Assembly: GCF_004801305.1 (NCBI RefSeq)
Contig: NZ_SSOD01000013.1
Span: 82,494-146,493, forward strand
DNA from: Pseudothauera rhizosphaerae
GTDB lineage: Bacteria > Pseudomonadota > Gammaproteobacteria > Burkholderiales > Rhodocyclaceae
Direction of reading: 5' to 3'
DNA length: 64,000 bases
Both the position numbers and the translations under genes were made by a program. Positions 17,656-26,299 of the stretch are shown here, in pieces; positions within the stretch are counted from its first letter, which is position 1, and each line of letters opens with the position of its first letter. The notes under the pieces are model-generated. The model was not told the origin of the DNA. It did no database searches and worked only from the letters and a program-made list of their open reading frames with translations.

Positions 17656-20600
17656 GGGGTGGCGCCCTCGAGATAAAGCTGGCAGGCCTGCAGGTCGTAG
17701 CGGTCCACCAGTTCGGCGAGGTGGCGGCAGGCCGCCGCGAGCGGGGGGTGGTCCGCGGCGAGAAGCTGAATCTCGCGCCGCAGGCCCTGGACGTGGCCGA
17801 GGCGCAGCAGGCGGTTCAGGGCGAGGCGCTGTTCCTCGTCGAAGGCGTTGGGCGGCGGCGCCGCGGGCAGCGGCAGGCGCGGCGGCAGCCTGGCGCGGAT
17901 CCAGTGGATCTGCAGATGGCGGCCGAGCAGCGCGAGCAGCTCGGATTCGAGCACCGGCTTGCTGACGAAGCCCTGGCAGCCGCAGGCTTCGAGCAGTTCG
18001 CCGCGGTTGTCGAACACGTTGGCGGACACCATCACGATGGGCTGCGTGTGGCCGGCGGCGCGCAGCCGGCGCGCGGTCTCCCAGCCGTCCAGGTCGTCCA
18101 TGCTGATGTCGAGCAGCACCGCATGGGGGGCTTCCACCGCCATCGCGGCAAGGCATTCGCGCCCGCTCGCGGCCTCGGCGCAGACGAAGCCCAGGCGCGA
18201 CAGCATGCCGGCGATCAGCTGGCGGTGCACCACCTGGTCGTCCACGATCAGCACCCGGTAGGGGCCGCCGGCGTAGCCGGTGATCATCGTCGCCACCTCG
18301 GTGCCGGCCTCGTCCACGGTCTGCGCCGGCAGGTAGAGCCGCACCGTGAAGCGGCTGCCGGTGCCCGGCGTGCTGTCGACGCGGATCTCGCCGCCCATCA
18401 GTTCGGTGAGCAGTTGCGTGATGGTGAGCCCCAGGCCGGTGCCGGGCTCGACGCCGCGCCGCCCGCTGCCGGCGCGCTCGAAGGGCAGGAAGATGCGTTC
18501 CAGGTCTTCCTTCTCGATGCCGACGCCGGTGTCGATGACCTCGAAGCGGGCGACGTCCATGCGGTAGTCCACGCGCAGCACGACGCTGCCTTCCGCGGTG
18601 AACTTCACCGCGTTGATCAGCAGGTTGATCAGGATCTGGCGCAGGCGCTTGAGGTCCGCGCGCACCAGGCCGGGGAGGGAACCTTCCACCTCGACGCGGA
18701 ATTCGAGCTGCTTGGCGATGGCGAGGGGGGCGACCATGCGCTGCAGATCGTCGATGAACTCGGGCAGGTCGATCACCGACGGATCGAGCCTGAGCCGGCC
18801 GGCCTCGATGCGGGCGAGGTCGAGCAGGCCGTCGATGAGGCTGGTGAGGTGTTCGCCGCTGCGGTGGATGGTGGAGATGGCGCGGCGCTGCTCCGGGTCC
18901 AGCCGGTCGTCGTGCAGCAGCACCTGGGCGTAGCCGAGGATGCTGTTGAGCGGCGTGCGCAGTTCGTGGCTCACGCCGCTCACGTAGCGGGTCTTGGCGC
19001 GGTTGGCCGATTCGGCGGCTTCCTTGGCGAGCTGCAACTGGGCGTCGGTGAGCAGGTGGGCCTCGATCTCCCGCGACAGCAACTGGTTCTGGCGGTTGGA
19101 TTCGTCCTCGGCGAGCCGCCGGCTTTCGCTGGCGAGCACCATCCACCAGGCACCGACCGCGCACAGCAGCGCCAGCATGGCGAAGCTCCTGCCGAAACCG
19201 TCGCGCAGGAAGCCGTCCACCTCGGCGTTGAAACCGGCCGAGACGCTCGCCTGGTAGTAATTGAGGCCGAGCACGGTGCCGATCACCAGGCTCAGGCCGG
19301 CCAGCAGCAGCGCGTAGTGGCCCACGCGGAAGTTGATCCGCCGCGAGATCGCCCGGGGCAGGACGCGGGCCAGCGCGCGACCTGCCTGCTCGGCGGCGCG
19401 CGCGCCGGTCTTGCAGCGGTCGTGGCAGCGCGATTCGAGCGTGCAGCACAGGGAACAGATGGGCGCGGCATAGGCGGGACAGCGGGCCATGTCGTCCGCT
19501 TCGAAGTGGTTCTCGCAGACCACGCATTCCACCATCTCGCCCGGTTTCCCCAGGGGAGTGCCGGAGCGCGCCAGGTAGAAGCGCCCCTTCGTCGCCCACG
19601 CGATCAGGGGCGCGGTGACGAAGGCGACGAAGAGCGCGATGAAGGGCGAGTAGGCGCGGGCGGTTTCGCCCAGGTGGCCGGAATAGGCGACGATGGCGAT
19701 CACCGCGGCGACCAGCATCGCCCCCGGCCCGACCGGGTTGATGTCGTACAGGTGGGCGCGCTTGAACTCGATGTGGGGCGGCGACAGGCCCAGGGGCTTG
19801 TTGATCACCAGGTCCGCCACCAGCGCGCCGACCCAGGCCACCGCCACGTTGGCGTACAGCCCGAGCACCGGTTCGAGGGCGTGGAACACGCCGAACAGCA
19901 TCAGCAGCGTGGCGATCAGCACGTTGAACACCAGCCACACGACCCGGCCCGGATGGCTGTGGGTGGCGCGGGCGAAGAAGTTGGACCAGGCCAGCGACCC
20001 GGCGTAGGCGTTGGTGACGTTGATCTTGACCTGGGAGACGATGACGAACACGGTGGTCGCGAGCATCACCCAGGCCGGATCGGAGAACACGTAGCCGAAG
20101 CCCGCCAGATACATCTGCGTGGGCTCGGTGGCGTTGGCCGGCCGGATCTCGTGCTGCAGCGCGAGGAAGGCGAGGAAGGCGCCGCCGAGCATCTTCAGCA
20201 TGCCGGGCACGATCCAGCCCGGCCCGGCGATCAGCACCGCGGCCCACCAGCGCTTGCGGTTGCGCGCGGTGCGCTCGGGCAGGAAGCGCAGGAAGTCCAC
20301 CTGCTCGCCGACCTGCACGATCAGCGAGAAGGCCACCGCCGCGGCCAGCCCGAACATCTTCCAATCGAAGCCGCTGTCGCCCGACACCTGCCCGGCCATG
20401 CCGACGAAATCGCGGAACGCACCCGGGTTCTCGAACAGGATGAACGCGAAGGGGCACAGCCACAGCACCAGCCACAGGGGCTGGGTCCACCACTGCAGGT
20501 GCGAGATCAGCGTGATGCCGTAGGTGACCAGGGGCAGGATCACCAGTGCCGAGAAGATGTAGCACCACTCGATGGGCCAGCCGAAGGCGAGCTGCAGCGC

Positions 20601-21020
20601 CAGCGCCATGATCGCGGCTTCGAGGGCGAAGAAGATGAAGGTGAAGCTGGCGTAGATCAGCGAGGTGATCGTGGAGCCCAGGTAGCCGAAACCCGCGCCG
20701 CGGGTGAGCAGATCCATGTCCACGCCGTAGCGCGCGGCGTAGTAGCTGATGGGCAGGCCGGTGAGGAAGGTCAGCAGGCCCACCACGAGGATGGCGAGCA
20801 GCGCGTTGGCGAAGCCGTAGTTCACCACCATGGTGCCGCCGATGGCTTCCATGGCGAGGAAGGAGACGGCGCCGAAGGCGGTGTTGGCGACGCGGAACTC
20901 GGACCACTTGCGGAACGCGCGCGGCGTGTAGCGCAGGGAGTAGTCCTCCAGCGTCTCGTTGGCGACCCAGGTGTTGTAGTCGCGGCGGACCCGGAAGATG
21001 CGCTGCGTGGACGTGGTCAT
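17652..21020 (-). CDS. Hybrid sensor kinase fused to an NCS1-type transporter
   Basis: A 1,122-residue fusion from ATG 21020. Residues ~30-490 form a 12-helix transporter-like domain resembling NCS1/cytosine-purine permeases. An eight-cysteine cytoplasmic segment follows (~498-537; CVVCENHF, CSLCC, CHDRC), then two further membrane helices. Next come a kinase core (H685 in GVSHELRTPLN, N-box LLINAVKFT, DTGVGI, GTGLGL) and a C-terminal receiver (D971 in VLLDISMDD). Transporter-kinase fusions of this sort are known as sensors that detect substrate by binding or transport. The location beside the amide/urea transporter and formamidase genes suggests that short amides or urea are sensed. The signal passes to the adjacent LuxR-type regulator. 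Confidence 0.9.
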   Translation of the reverse strand: MTTSTQRIFRVRRDYNTWVANETLEDYSLRYTPRAFRKWSEFRVANTAFGAVSFLAMEAIGGTMVVNYGFANALLAILVVGLLTFLTGLPISYYAARYGVDMDLLTRGAGFGYLGSTITSLIYASFTFIFFALEAAIMALALQLAFGWPIEWCYIFSALVILPLVTYGITLISHLQWWTQPLWLVLWLCPFAFILFENPGAFRDFVGMAGQVSGDSGFDWKMFGLAAAVAFSLIVQVGEQVDFLRFLPERTARNRKRWWAAVLIAGPGWIVPGMLKMLGGAFLAFLALQHEIRPANATEPTQMYLAGFGYVFSDPAWVMLATTVFVIVSQVKINVTNAYAGSLAWSNFFARATHSHPGRVVWLVFNVLIATLLMLFGVFHALEPVLGLYANVAVAWVGALVADLVINKPLGLSPPHIEFKRAHLYDINPVGPGAMLVAAVIAIVAYSGHLGETARAYSPFIALFVAFVTAPLIAWATKGRFYLARSGTPLGKPGEMVECVVCENHFEADDMARCPAYAAPICSLCCTLESRCHDRCKTGARAAEQAGRALARVLPRAISRRINFRVGHYALLLAGLSLVIGTVLGLNYYQASVSAGFNAEVDGFLRDGFGRSFAMLALLCAVGAWWMVLASESRRLAEDESNRQNQLLSREIEAHLLTDAQLQLAKEAAESANRAKTRYVSGVSHELRTPLNSILGYAQVLLHDDRLDPEQRRAISTIHRSGEHLTSLIDGLLDLARIEAGRLRLDPSVIDLPEFIDDLQRMVAPLAIAKQLEFRVEVEGSLPGLVRADLKRLRQILINLLINAVKFTAEGSVVLRVDYRMDVARFEVIDTGVGIEKEDLERIFLPFERAGSGRRGVEPGTGLGLTITQLLTELMGGEIRVDSTPGTGSRFTVRLYLPAQTVDEAGTEVATMITGYAGGPYRVLIVDDQVVHRQLIAGMLSRLGFVCAEAASGRECLAAMAVEAPHAVLLDISMDDLDGWETARRLRAAGHTQPIVMVSANVFDNRGELLEACGCQGFVSKPVLESELLALLGRHLQIHWIRARLPPRLPLPAAPPPNAFDEEQRLALNRLLRLGHVQGLRREIQLLAADHPPLAAACRHLAELVDRYDLQACQLYLEGATP

Positions 21021-21160
21021 GGTGGTCGGGCTGCTCGGGAACGACGGGTCGGGGCAAGCAAGGAGCGATCCATTGGTCCGCGCAGCGCCCGCAGGCCGCG
21101 CCGCGACGTCGTCCAGGGTCGACCCGCGCGCGCAGCCCTTGCCTGTGGACGGACGAATGG

Positions 21161-21177
21161 TGCACCGCAATGGTGCG
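21161..21177. promoter_or_regulatory. NtrC-site-like palindrome in divergent promoter region
   Basis: TGCACC-GCAAT-GGTGCG matches the NtrC consensus TGCACC-N5-GGTGCA at all but the last base. It lies in the 303-bp divergent region between the sensor kinase and urtA-like genes. I found no convincing sigma-54 promoter nearby, so its use by NtrC is uncertain. Confidence 0.4.
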
Positions 21178-21207
21178 CATCCTGCACCAAGAGAACCCGC
21201 AGGGGAC

Positions 21208-21223
21208 TACGTTAAACGACGTA
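21208..21223. promoter_or_regulatory. Inverted repeat TACGT-N6-ACGTA upstream of urtA-like gene
   Basis: TACGT TAAACG ACGTA lies 100 bp before the urtA-like ATG. The same repeat with the same 6-bp spacer is present upstream of amiE (30644-30659). In both places a TGCACCGCAA element follows, starting 46 bp (21254) and 45 bp (30689) after the start of the repeat. Likely operator for the adjacent LuxR-type regulator. Confidence 0.6.
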
Positions 21224-21323
21224 TTCGCCGATTCCGCCCTGCTCGGTAGCTTGTGCACCGCAAAAGACGCCGCCCCCCGGTGGCTCGCATGCCAACCCCA
21301 TCCGCAGAGCAAGGAGTCGCGCC

Positions 21324-22580
21324 ATGTCTTCGAAGTACGACAACGTTCCCCTTTCCCCCGAACGCCGCCGCCTGCTGCAGGGCCTCGCGGCGCTGCCGCT
21401 GTTCGGTGTCTCGAAACTGGGCTTCGGGGCTTCGCTCCCGACCGCGCAGGTCAACACCACCGGCCTCGCCATCACCGATACCGAAGTCACCGTCGGCCAG
21501 TTGCACTCGGCCACCGGCACCATGGCGATCTCGGAAACCGGTTCGATCCAGGCCGAGCAGCTCGCCATCGACCAGATCAACGCCCTGGGCGGCATCCTCG
21601 GCCGCAAGATCAAGGTGATCAAGGAAGACGGCGCCTCCGACTGGCCGACCTTCGCCGAGAAGTCCCGCAAGCTGCTGGTCAACGACAAGGTCGCCACCGT
21701 GTTCGGCTGCTGGACTTCGGCCTCGCGCAAGGCGGTGCTGCCCATCTTCGAAAAGGAGAACGGCCTGCTCTACTACCCCACCTTCTACGAAGGCCTGGAG
21801 CAGTCCAAGAACGTCATCTACACGGGCCAGGAAGCCACCCAGCAGATCATCTGGGGCCTGGACTGGGCGCAGAAGGAAAAGGGTGCGAAGAAGTTCTTCC
21901 TGGTGGGCTCGGACTACATCTGGCCGCGCACCTCCATGAAGATCGCCCGCAAGCACATCGAGAACTTCCAGAAGGGCCGCGTCGTCGGCGAGGAGTACTA
22001 CCCGCTCGGCAACACCAACTTCAACTCCCTGATCAACAAGATCAAGGTCGCCAAGCCGGACTGCATCTTCGCCGCGGTGGTGGGCGGCTCCAACGTGGCC
22101 TTCTACAAGCAGCTCAAGGCCGCGGGCATCACCGGCGCCAAGCAGTTCCTGCTCACCCTGTCGGTCACCGAGGACGAGATGCTGGGCATCGGCGGCGAGA
22201 ACTTCGCCGGCTTCTATTCCTCGATGAAGTACTTCCAGTCCCTGGACAACGAGAACAACAAGGTCTTCGTGGAATCGTTCAAGAAGGCCTACGGACCCAA
22301 GGCGGTCATCGGCGACGTGACCCAGGCGGCCTACCTCGGGCCGTGGCTGTGGAAGGCGGCGGTGGAGAAGGCCGGCAGCTTCGACGTGGACAAGGTGGTC
22401 GCGGCCTCCCCGGGCATCGAGCTCAAGACCGCGCCGGAAGGCTACGTGAAGGTCCACGACAACCACCACCTCTACAGCAAGGCGCGCATCGCCCAGGGCC
22501 AGGCCGACGGCACCTTCACCGTGGTCGCCGAATCCAGCGACCTGATCGTGCCGGACCCCTTCCCCAAGGGCTACCAGTAA
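21324..22580 (+). CDS. urtA: Urea/short-chain amide ABC transporter, substrate-binding protein
   Basis: A 418-residue periplasmic binding protein of the UrtA/FmdD group (Peripla_BP type 1). The N-terminus carries a twin-arginine-like leader (ERRRLLQGLAALPLFG, residues 13-28). Family segments include VGQLHSATGTMAISE, FGCWTSASRKAVLPIFE and LGNTNFNSLINKI. The first gene of a five-gene uptake operon that runs into formamidase, without urease genes nearby, so short amides are as likely as urea as the ligand. RBS AGCAAGGAG precedes ATG 21324. Confidence 0.9.
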   Translation: MSSKYDNVPLSPERRRLLQGLAALPLFGVSKLGFGASLPTAQVNTTGLAITDTEVTVGQLHSATGTMAISETGSIQAEQLAIDQINALGGILGRKIKVIKEDGASDWPTFAEKSRKLLVNDKVATVFGCWTSASRKAVLPIFEKENGLLYYPTFYEGLEQSKNVIYTGQEATQQIIWGLDWAQKEKGAKKFFLVGSDYIWPRTSMKIARKHIENFQKGRVVGEEYYPLGNTNFNSLINKIKVAKPDCIFAAVVGGSNVAFYKQLKAAGITGAKQFLLTLSVTEDEMLGIGGENFAGFYSSMKYFQSLDNENNKVFVESFKKAYGPKAVIGDVTQAAYLGPWLWKAAVEKAGSFDVDKVVAASPGIELKTAPEGYVKVHDNHHLYSKARIAQGQADGTFTVVAESSDLIVPDPFPKGYQ

Positions 22581-22624
22581 CCGCTTCGCTGTCCGTCGCG
22601 GCTTCGGCCGTGGCGGCGTGCCGT

Positions 22625-22644
22625 GGCCGCGCCGGTGCGCGGCC
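22625..22644 (+). other. Hairpin between urtA- and urtB-like genes
   Basis: GGCCGCGC-CGGT-GCGCGGCC forms a perfect 8-bp stem in the 94-bp gap after the binding-protein gene. No T-run follows, so it is more likely an RNA-processing or stability stem that favours binding-protein mRNA than a full terminator. Confidence 0.4.
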
Positions 22645-22674
22645 GCGCCCCGCGTTCCGATCCGGAGGTCCGTC

Positions 22675-23589
22675 ATGTCGTTCGACGAAATCTACAACAT
22701 CACCCTCATGCAGGGTTTCGCCGGCCTGAGCCTGTTCGCGGTGCTGCTGCTGATGGGCCTCGGGCTGGCGATCATCTTCGGCCAGATGGGCGTCATCAAC
22801 ATGGCCCACGGCGAGTTCATGACGATCGGTGCGTACACCATCTTCCTGTTCTCCAGCCTCACCGAATCCCTCGCCCCCGGCCTGGTGCAGGCCTATTTCC
22901 CCTTCGCCATCGTGTGTGCCTTCCTGGTCGCCTTCGGCATCGGCTGGCTGACCGAATGGGCGCTGATCCGCCATCTCTACAAGCGCCCGCTGGACACCCT
23001 GCTGGCCACCTGGGGCCTGTCCCTGGGCATGCAGCAGGTGTTCCGCTCCACCTTCGGCCCCAAGGAAGTGAGCCCCACGCTGCCGGACTGGCTGATGGGC
23101 TCCTGGTCGCCGGCCGAAGGGCTGGACATCCCCATCAACGGCATGTTCGTGCTCGCCCTCACGGTGGTCGTGACCGGCAGCGTGCTCATCGCCCTCTACC
23201 GCTCGCGCTGGGGCCTGCGGGTGCGCGCCACGGTGTCCAACCGGGCCATGGCCAACGCCACCGGCATCAACACCCGGCGCACGGACCGGCTCACCTTCGC
23301 CATCGGCTGCGGCATCGCCGGGGTGGCGGGCGCGGCCTTCACCACCATCGGCTCCACCGGCCCCACCAGCGGTTCGCTCTACATCGTGGACGCCTTCCTG
23401 GTGGTCACCTTCGGCGGCGCCGCGAGCCTGTGGGGCACGGTGGTGTCGGCCTTCGGCATCGCCCAGACCCAGTCCATCTCGGAGTTCTTCCTGTCCGGCT
23501 CGATGGCCAAGGTGCTGACCCTGCTGCTCATCGTGACCATCCTGATGATGCGCCCGCAAGGCCTGTTCGCGGCCAAGGTGCGCCGCTGA
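22675..23589 (+). CDS. urtB: Urea/amide ABC transporter permease
   Basis: A 304-residue permease of the LivH/UrtB family from ATG 22675 (SFDEIYNITLMQGFAGLSLF), preceded by GGAGG. About eight hydrophobic helices; family motifs GQMGVINMAHGEFMTIGAYT near the N-terminus and TFGGAASLWGTVVSAFGIAQ near the C-terminus. Short for cyanobacterial UrtB proteins that carry an N-terminal extension, but normal for the short form. Forms the membrane channel with the next gene product. Confidence 0.9.
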   Translation: MSFDEIYNITLMQGFAGLSLFAVLLLMGLGLAIIFGQMGVINMAHGEFMTIGAYTIFLFSSLTESLAPGLVQAYFPFAIVCAFLVAFGIGWLTEWALIRHLYKRPLDTLLATWGLSLGMQQVFRSTFGPKEVSPTLPDWLMGSWSPAEGLDIPINGMFVLALTVVVTGSVLIALYRSRWGLRVRATVSNRAMANATGINTRRTDRLTFAIGCGIAGVAGAAFTTIGSTGPTSGSLYIVDAFLVVTFGGAASLWGTVVSAFGIAQTQSISEFFLSGSMAKVLTLLLIVTILMMRPQGLFAAKVRR

Positions 23590-23618
23590 AGCCCCCCGGC
23601 CCCAACGGAGAATCCGAC

Positions 23619-24806
23619 ATGAACGCAATCAAGAACTGGCTGATGCGCGGCGGCTACGGCAGCTTCGTGATCCTGGCCCTGATCCTGGTGGTGGTGTTCC
23701 CCCTCGCCATGGACATCTTCCGCCTCAACCTGGTCGGCAAGTACCTCACCTACGGCTTCGTCGCCATCGGCCTGGTGATGCTGTGGGGCTACGGCGGTGT
23801 GCTGAGCCTGGGCCAGGGGGTGTTCTTCGGCCTCGGCGGCTACGCCATGGCGATGTTCCTGAAGCTGGAGGCGTCCGACCCGGAGAGCACCAAGATCCAG
23901 AGCACGCCGGGCATCCCGGACTTCATGGACTGGAACCAGCTCACCGCGCTGCCGCTGTGGTGGGAGCCGTTCAAGTCCCTGCCCTTCGCCCTGTTCGCCG
24001 TGGTCGCGGTGCCGGTGCTGCTCGCCTTCGTCGTCAGCTTCGCCATGTTCAAGCGCCGCGTGGGCGGGGTGTATTTCGCCATCATCACCCAGGCGGTGGC
24101 GCTGATCCTCACCGTGCTCATCATCGGCCAGCAGGGCTACACCGGCGGCGTCAACGGCATGACCGACCTGAAGACCCTGCTGGGCTGGGACATCCGCACC
24201 GACGGCGCCAAGTACGTCCTCTACTTCGTCAATGCGGGCCTGCTGCTGGGCGCCATCCTGCTGTGCCGCTGGATCCAGCTCTCCAAGCTCGGCACCCTGC
24301 TGCTGGCCATGCGCGACAAGGAAGACCGGGTGCGCTTCTCCGGCTACGACGTGTCCATGTTCAAGGTCTTCGCCTTCTGCCTGGCCGCCGGCCTGTCGGC
24401 GATCGGCGGCGCCATGTTCACGCTGCAGGTGGGCTTCATGTCGCCGTCCTTCGTCGGCATCGTGCCCTCCATCGAGATGGTGATCTTCGCCGCCATCGGC
24501 GGGCGCATGAGCCTGGTGGGCGCGGTGTACGGGACGCTGCTGGTCAATTTCGGCAAGACCTACTTCTCCGAAAGCTTCCCCGACCTGTGGCTGTTCCTGA
24601 TGGCCGCGCTCTTCATCGGCGTGGTGATGGCCTTCCCCAACGGCCTCGCCGGCCTCTACGAGAGCCACGTCAAGCCCTGGCTGGCGCGCCGCAGGTCGGC
24701 CGGCGCGCCAGCCACGCTGCCGGTGCCGCCCGCGCCCGCCGGCCATGCCGCGCCGGTGAAAGCCGAGCCGGCCCTGTCCGCCCGCGTCAGCGGCCAGACC
24801 GCCTGA
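23619..24806 (+). CDS. urtC: Urea/amide ABC transporter permease
   Basis: A 395-residue inner-membrane permease of the LivM/UrtC family. It has the segments MLWGYGGVLSLGQGVFFGLG, TGGVNGMTDLKTLLGW and VGFMSPSFVGIVPSIEMVIF, with about ten hydrophobic helices. The C-terminal 45 residues are a Pro/Ala-rich cytoplasmic tail (PATLPVPPAPAGHAAPV) that looks unstructured. It is 29 bp downstream of the urtB-like gene with RBS ACGGAG. Confidence 0.9.
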   Translation: MNAIKNWLMRGGYGSFVILALILVVVFPLAMDIFRLNLVGKYLTYGFVAIGLVMLWGYGGVLSLGQGVFFGLGGYAMAMFLKLEASDPESTKIQSTPGIPDFMDWNQLTALPLWWEPFKSLPFALFAVVAVPVLLAFVVSFAMFKRRVGGVYFAIITQAVALILTVLIIGQQGYTGGVNGMTDLKTLLGWDIRTDGAKYVLYFVNAGLLLGAILLCRWIQLSKLGTLLLAMRDKEDRVRFSGYDVSMFKVFAFCLAAGLSAIGGAMFTLQVGFMSPSFVGIVPSIEMVIFAAIGGRMSLVGAVYGTLLVNFGKTYFSESFPDLWLFLMAALFIGVVMAFPNGLAGLYESHVKPWLARRRSAGAPATLPVPPAPAGHAAPVKAEPALSARVSGQTA

Positions 24807-24824
24807 TTCCGAGGAGCCGAGACC

Positions 24825-25568
24825 ATGAGCAATACCGACTTCGTCCTCGCCATCGAGGATCTGACCGTGTCCTTCGACGGCTTCAAGGCCATCGACAACC
24901 TCAACCTCTACCTGGACCGCGGCGAGCTGCGCGTGGTGATCGGCCCCAACGGCGCCGGCAAGACCACCCTGCTGGACCTCATCTGCGGCAAGACGCGCGC
25001 CTCGGCCGGCAGCATCAAGTTCAAGAACGAGGAGATGACGCGCCTGCCCGAGCACATCCGGGTGCGCGCCGGCATCGGGCGCAAGTTCCAGACCCCGTCC
25101 ATCTACGAAAACCTCTCCGTGTTCAAGAACCTGGAAGTCTCCTTCCCCCGCGGGCGCGGCGTGTTCGGCGCGCTGGGCTTTCGCTGCGACGACGAGGTGC
25201 GCGCCAAGGTGGACGAGGTGGCCGGCATGATCGGCCTGGCCGACCGCCTGGACATGGAGGCCGGGCTGCTCTCCCACGGCCAGAAGCAGTGGCTGGAGAT
25301 CGGCATGCTGCTGATGCAGGACCCGGAGCTGCTGATGCTGGACGAACCCATCGCCGGCATGAGCGCGAAGGAGCGCGAACTGACCGCCGAACTGCTGCTG
25401 CGCATCTGCCGGAACCGCTCCGTGATCGTCATCGAGCACGACATGGAGTTCGTCTCGCGCATCGCCCACAAGGTCACCGTGATGCACCAGGGAAAGATCC
25501 TCGCGGAAGGCCCCATGGAAAAGGTGCAGGCCGACCCGAAGGTCATCGACGTCTATCTGGGCCACTAA
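24825..25568 (+). CDS. urtD: Urea/amide ABC transporter ATP-binding protein
   Basis: A 247-residue ABC ATPase. Walker A GPNGAGKTT, Walker B (ELLMLDEPIAGMS) and H-loop (VIVIEHDMEFVS) are present. The ABC signature is LSHGQKQWLE instead of LSGGQ, a variation typical of UrtD/LivG-type ATPases. Pairs with the product of the next gene to energise uptake. Confidence 0.92.
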   Translation: MSNTDFVLAIEDLTVSFDGFKAIDNLNLYLDRGELRVVIGPNGAGKTTLLDLICGKTRASAGSIKFKNEEMTRLPEHIRVRAGIGRKFQTPSIYENLSVFKNLEVSFPRGRGVFGALGFRCDDEVRAKVDEVAGMIGLADRLDMEAGLLSHGQKQWLEIGMLLMQDPELLMLDEPIAGMSAKERELTAELLLRICRNRSVIVIEHDMEFVSRIAHKVTVMHQGKILAEGPMEKVQADPKVIDVYLGH

Positions 25569-25588
25569 CGCGCCGACAGGGGGAAATC

Positions 25589-26278
25589 ATGCTGAACGTA
25601 TCGAATGTGGTCGTGAACTACGGCCAGAGCGAGGCCCTGCACGGCGTCTCGTTCTCCGCCCGGCGCAACGAGGCCGTCGCCATCATGGGGCGCAACGGCA
25701 TGGGCAAGACCACGCTGTTCAAGTCGCTCATCGGCGTGCTGCCGCTGCGCGCGGGCAGCGTGCAGGTGGACGGCCAGGAAGTGGGCGGCGACGAAAGCTA
25801 CCGTCGCGTGGCCAAGGGCATCGCCTACGTGCCCCAGGGCCGGATGATCTTCCCCACCCTGACGGTGGAGGAAAACATCCAGACCGGCCTGGAGAACGCG
25901 AAGCAGAAGCGCATCCCGGAGGAAATCTTCGCCCTCTTCCCGGTGCTGTGGGACATGCGCCGCAGGAAGGGCGGCAACCTCTCCGGCGGCCAGCAGCAGC
26001 AGCTCGCCATCGCCCGGGCGCTGGTCACCGAGCCCAAGGTGCTGCTGCTCGACGAGCCCACCGAAGGCATCCAGCCCTCGATCATCAAGGACATCGCCAG
26101 GGCCCTGAACGAAATCCGCAAGCTGCGCCAGATCACCATCGTGGTCTCGGAGCAGGTGCTGTCCTTCGCCATGGACGTGGCCGACCGCCTCTTCGTCATC
26201 GAAGGCGGCCGCCTCGTCCATGAAAGCACGCGCGCAGAAACCGACGAGGCGCGCATCAAGCAGTTCCTGTCGGTGTAA
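25589..26278 (+). CDS. urtE: Urea/amide ABC transporter ATP-binding protein
   Basis: A 229-residue ABC ATPase of the LivF/UrtE type. It has Walker A GRNGMGKTT, signature LSGGQQQQLAIARAL, Walker B VLLLDEPTEGIQPS, and a Q-rich signature extension typical of UrtE. RBS AGGGGGAAA precedes ATG 25589. It is the last transport gene, 21 bp before formamidase, so uptake and hydrolysis genes are in one transcript. Confidence 0.92.
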   Translation: MLNVSNVVVNYGQSEALHGVSFSARRNEAVAIMGRNGMGKTTLFKSLIGVLPLRAGSVQVDGQEVGGDESYRRVAKGIAYVPQGRMIFPTLTVEENIQTGLENAKQKRIPEEIFALFPVLWDMRRRKGGNLSGGQQQQLAIARALVTEPKVLLLDEPTEGIQPSIIKDIARALNEIRKLRQITIVVSEQVLSFAMDVADRLFVIEGGRLVHESTRAETDEARIKQFLSV

Positions 26279-26299
26279 CCACGAGACGAGAGGTGAGCC

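Noticed and set aside
17721..21215. 1,164-codon plus-strand frame opposite the sensor kinase
   Set aside because: Low-complexity, His/Gln/Glu/Arg-rich translation without domains; a mirror of the kinase gene.
21260..21300. Sigma-54 promoter before urtA (GG-TGGCTCGCAT-GC)
   Set aside because: Spacing fits but flanking bases do not resemble TGGCAC/TTGC; judged chance in GC-rich DNA.
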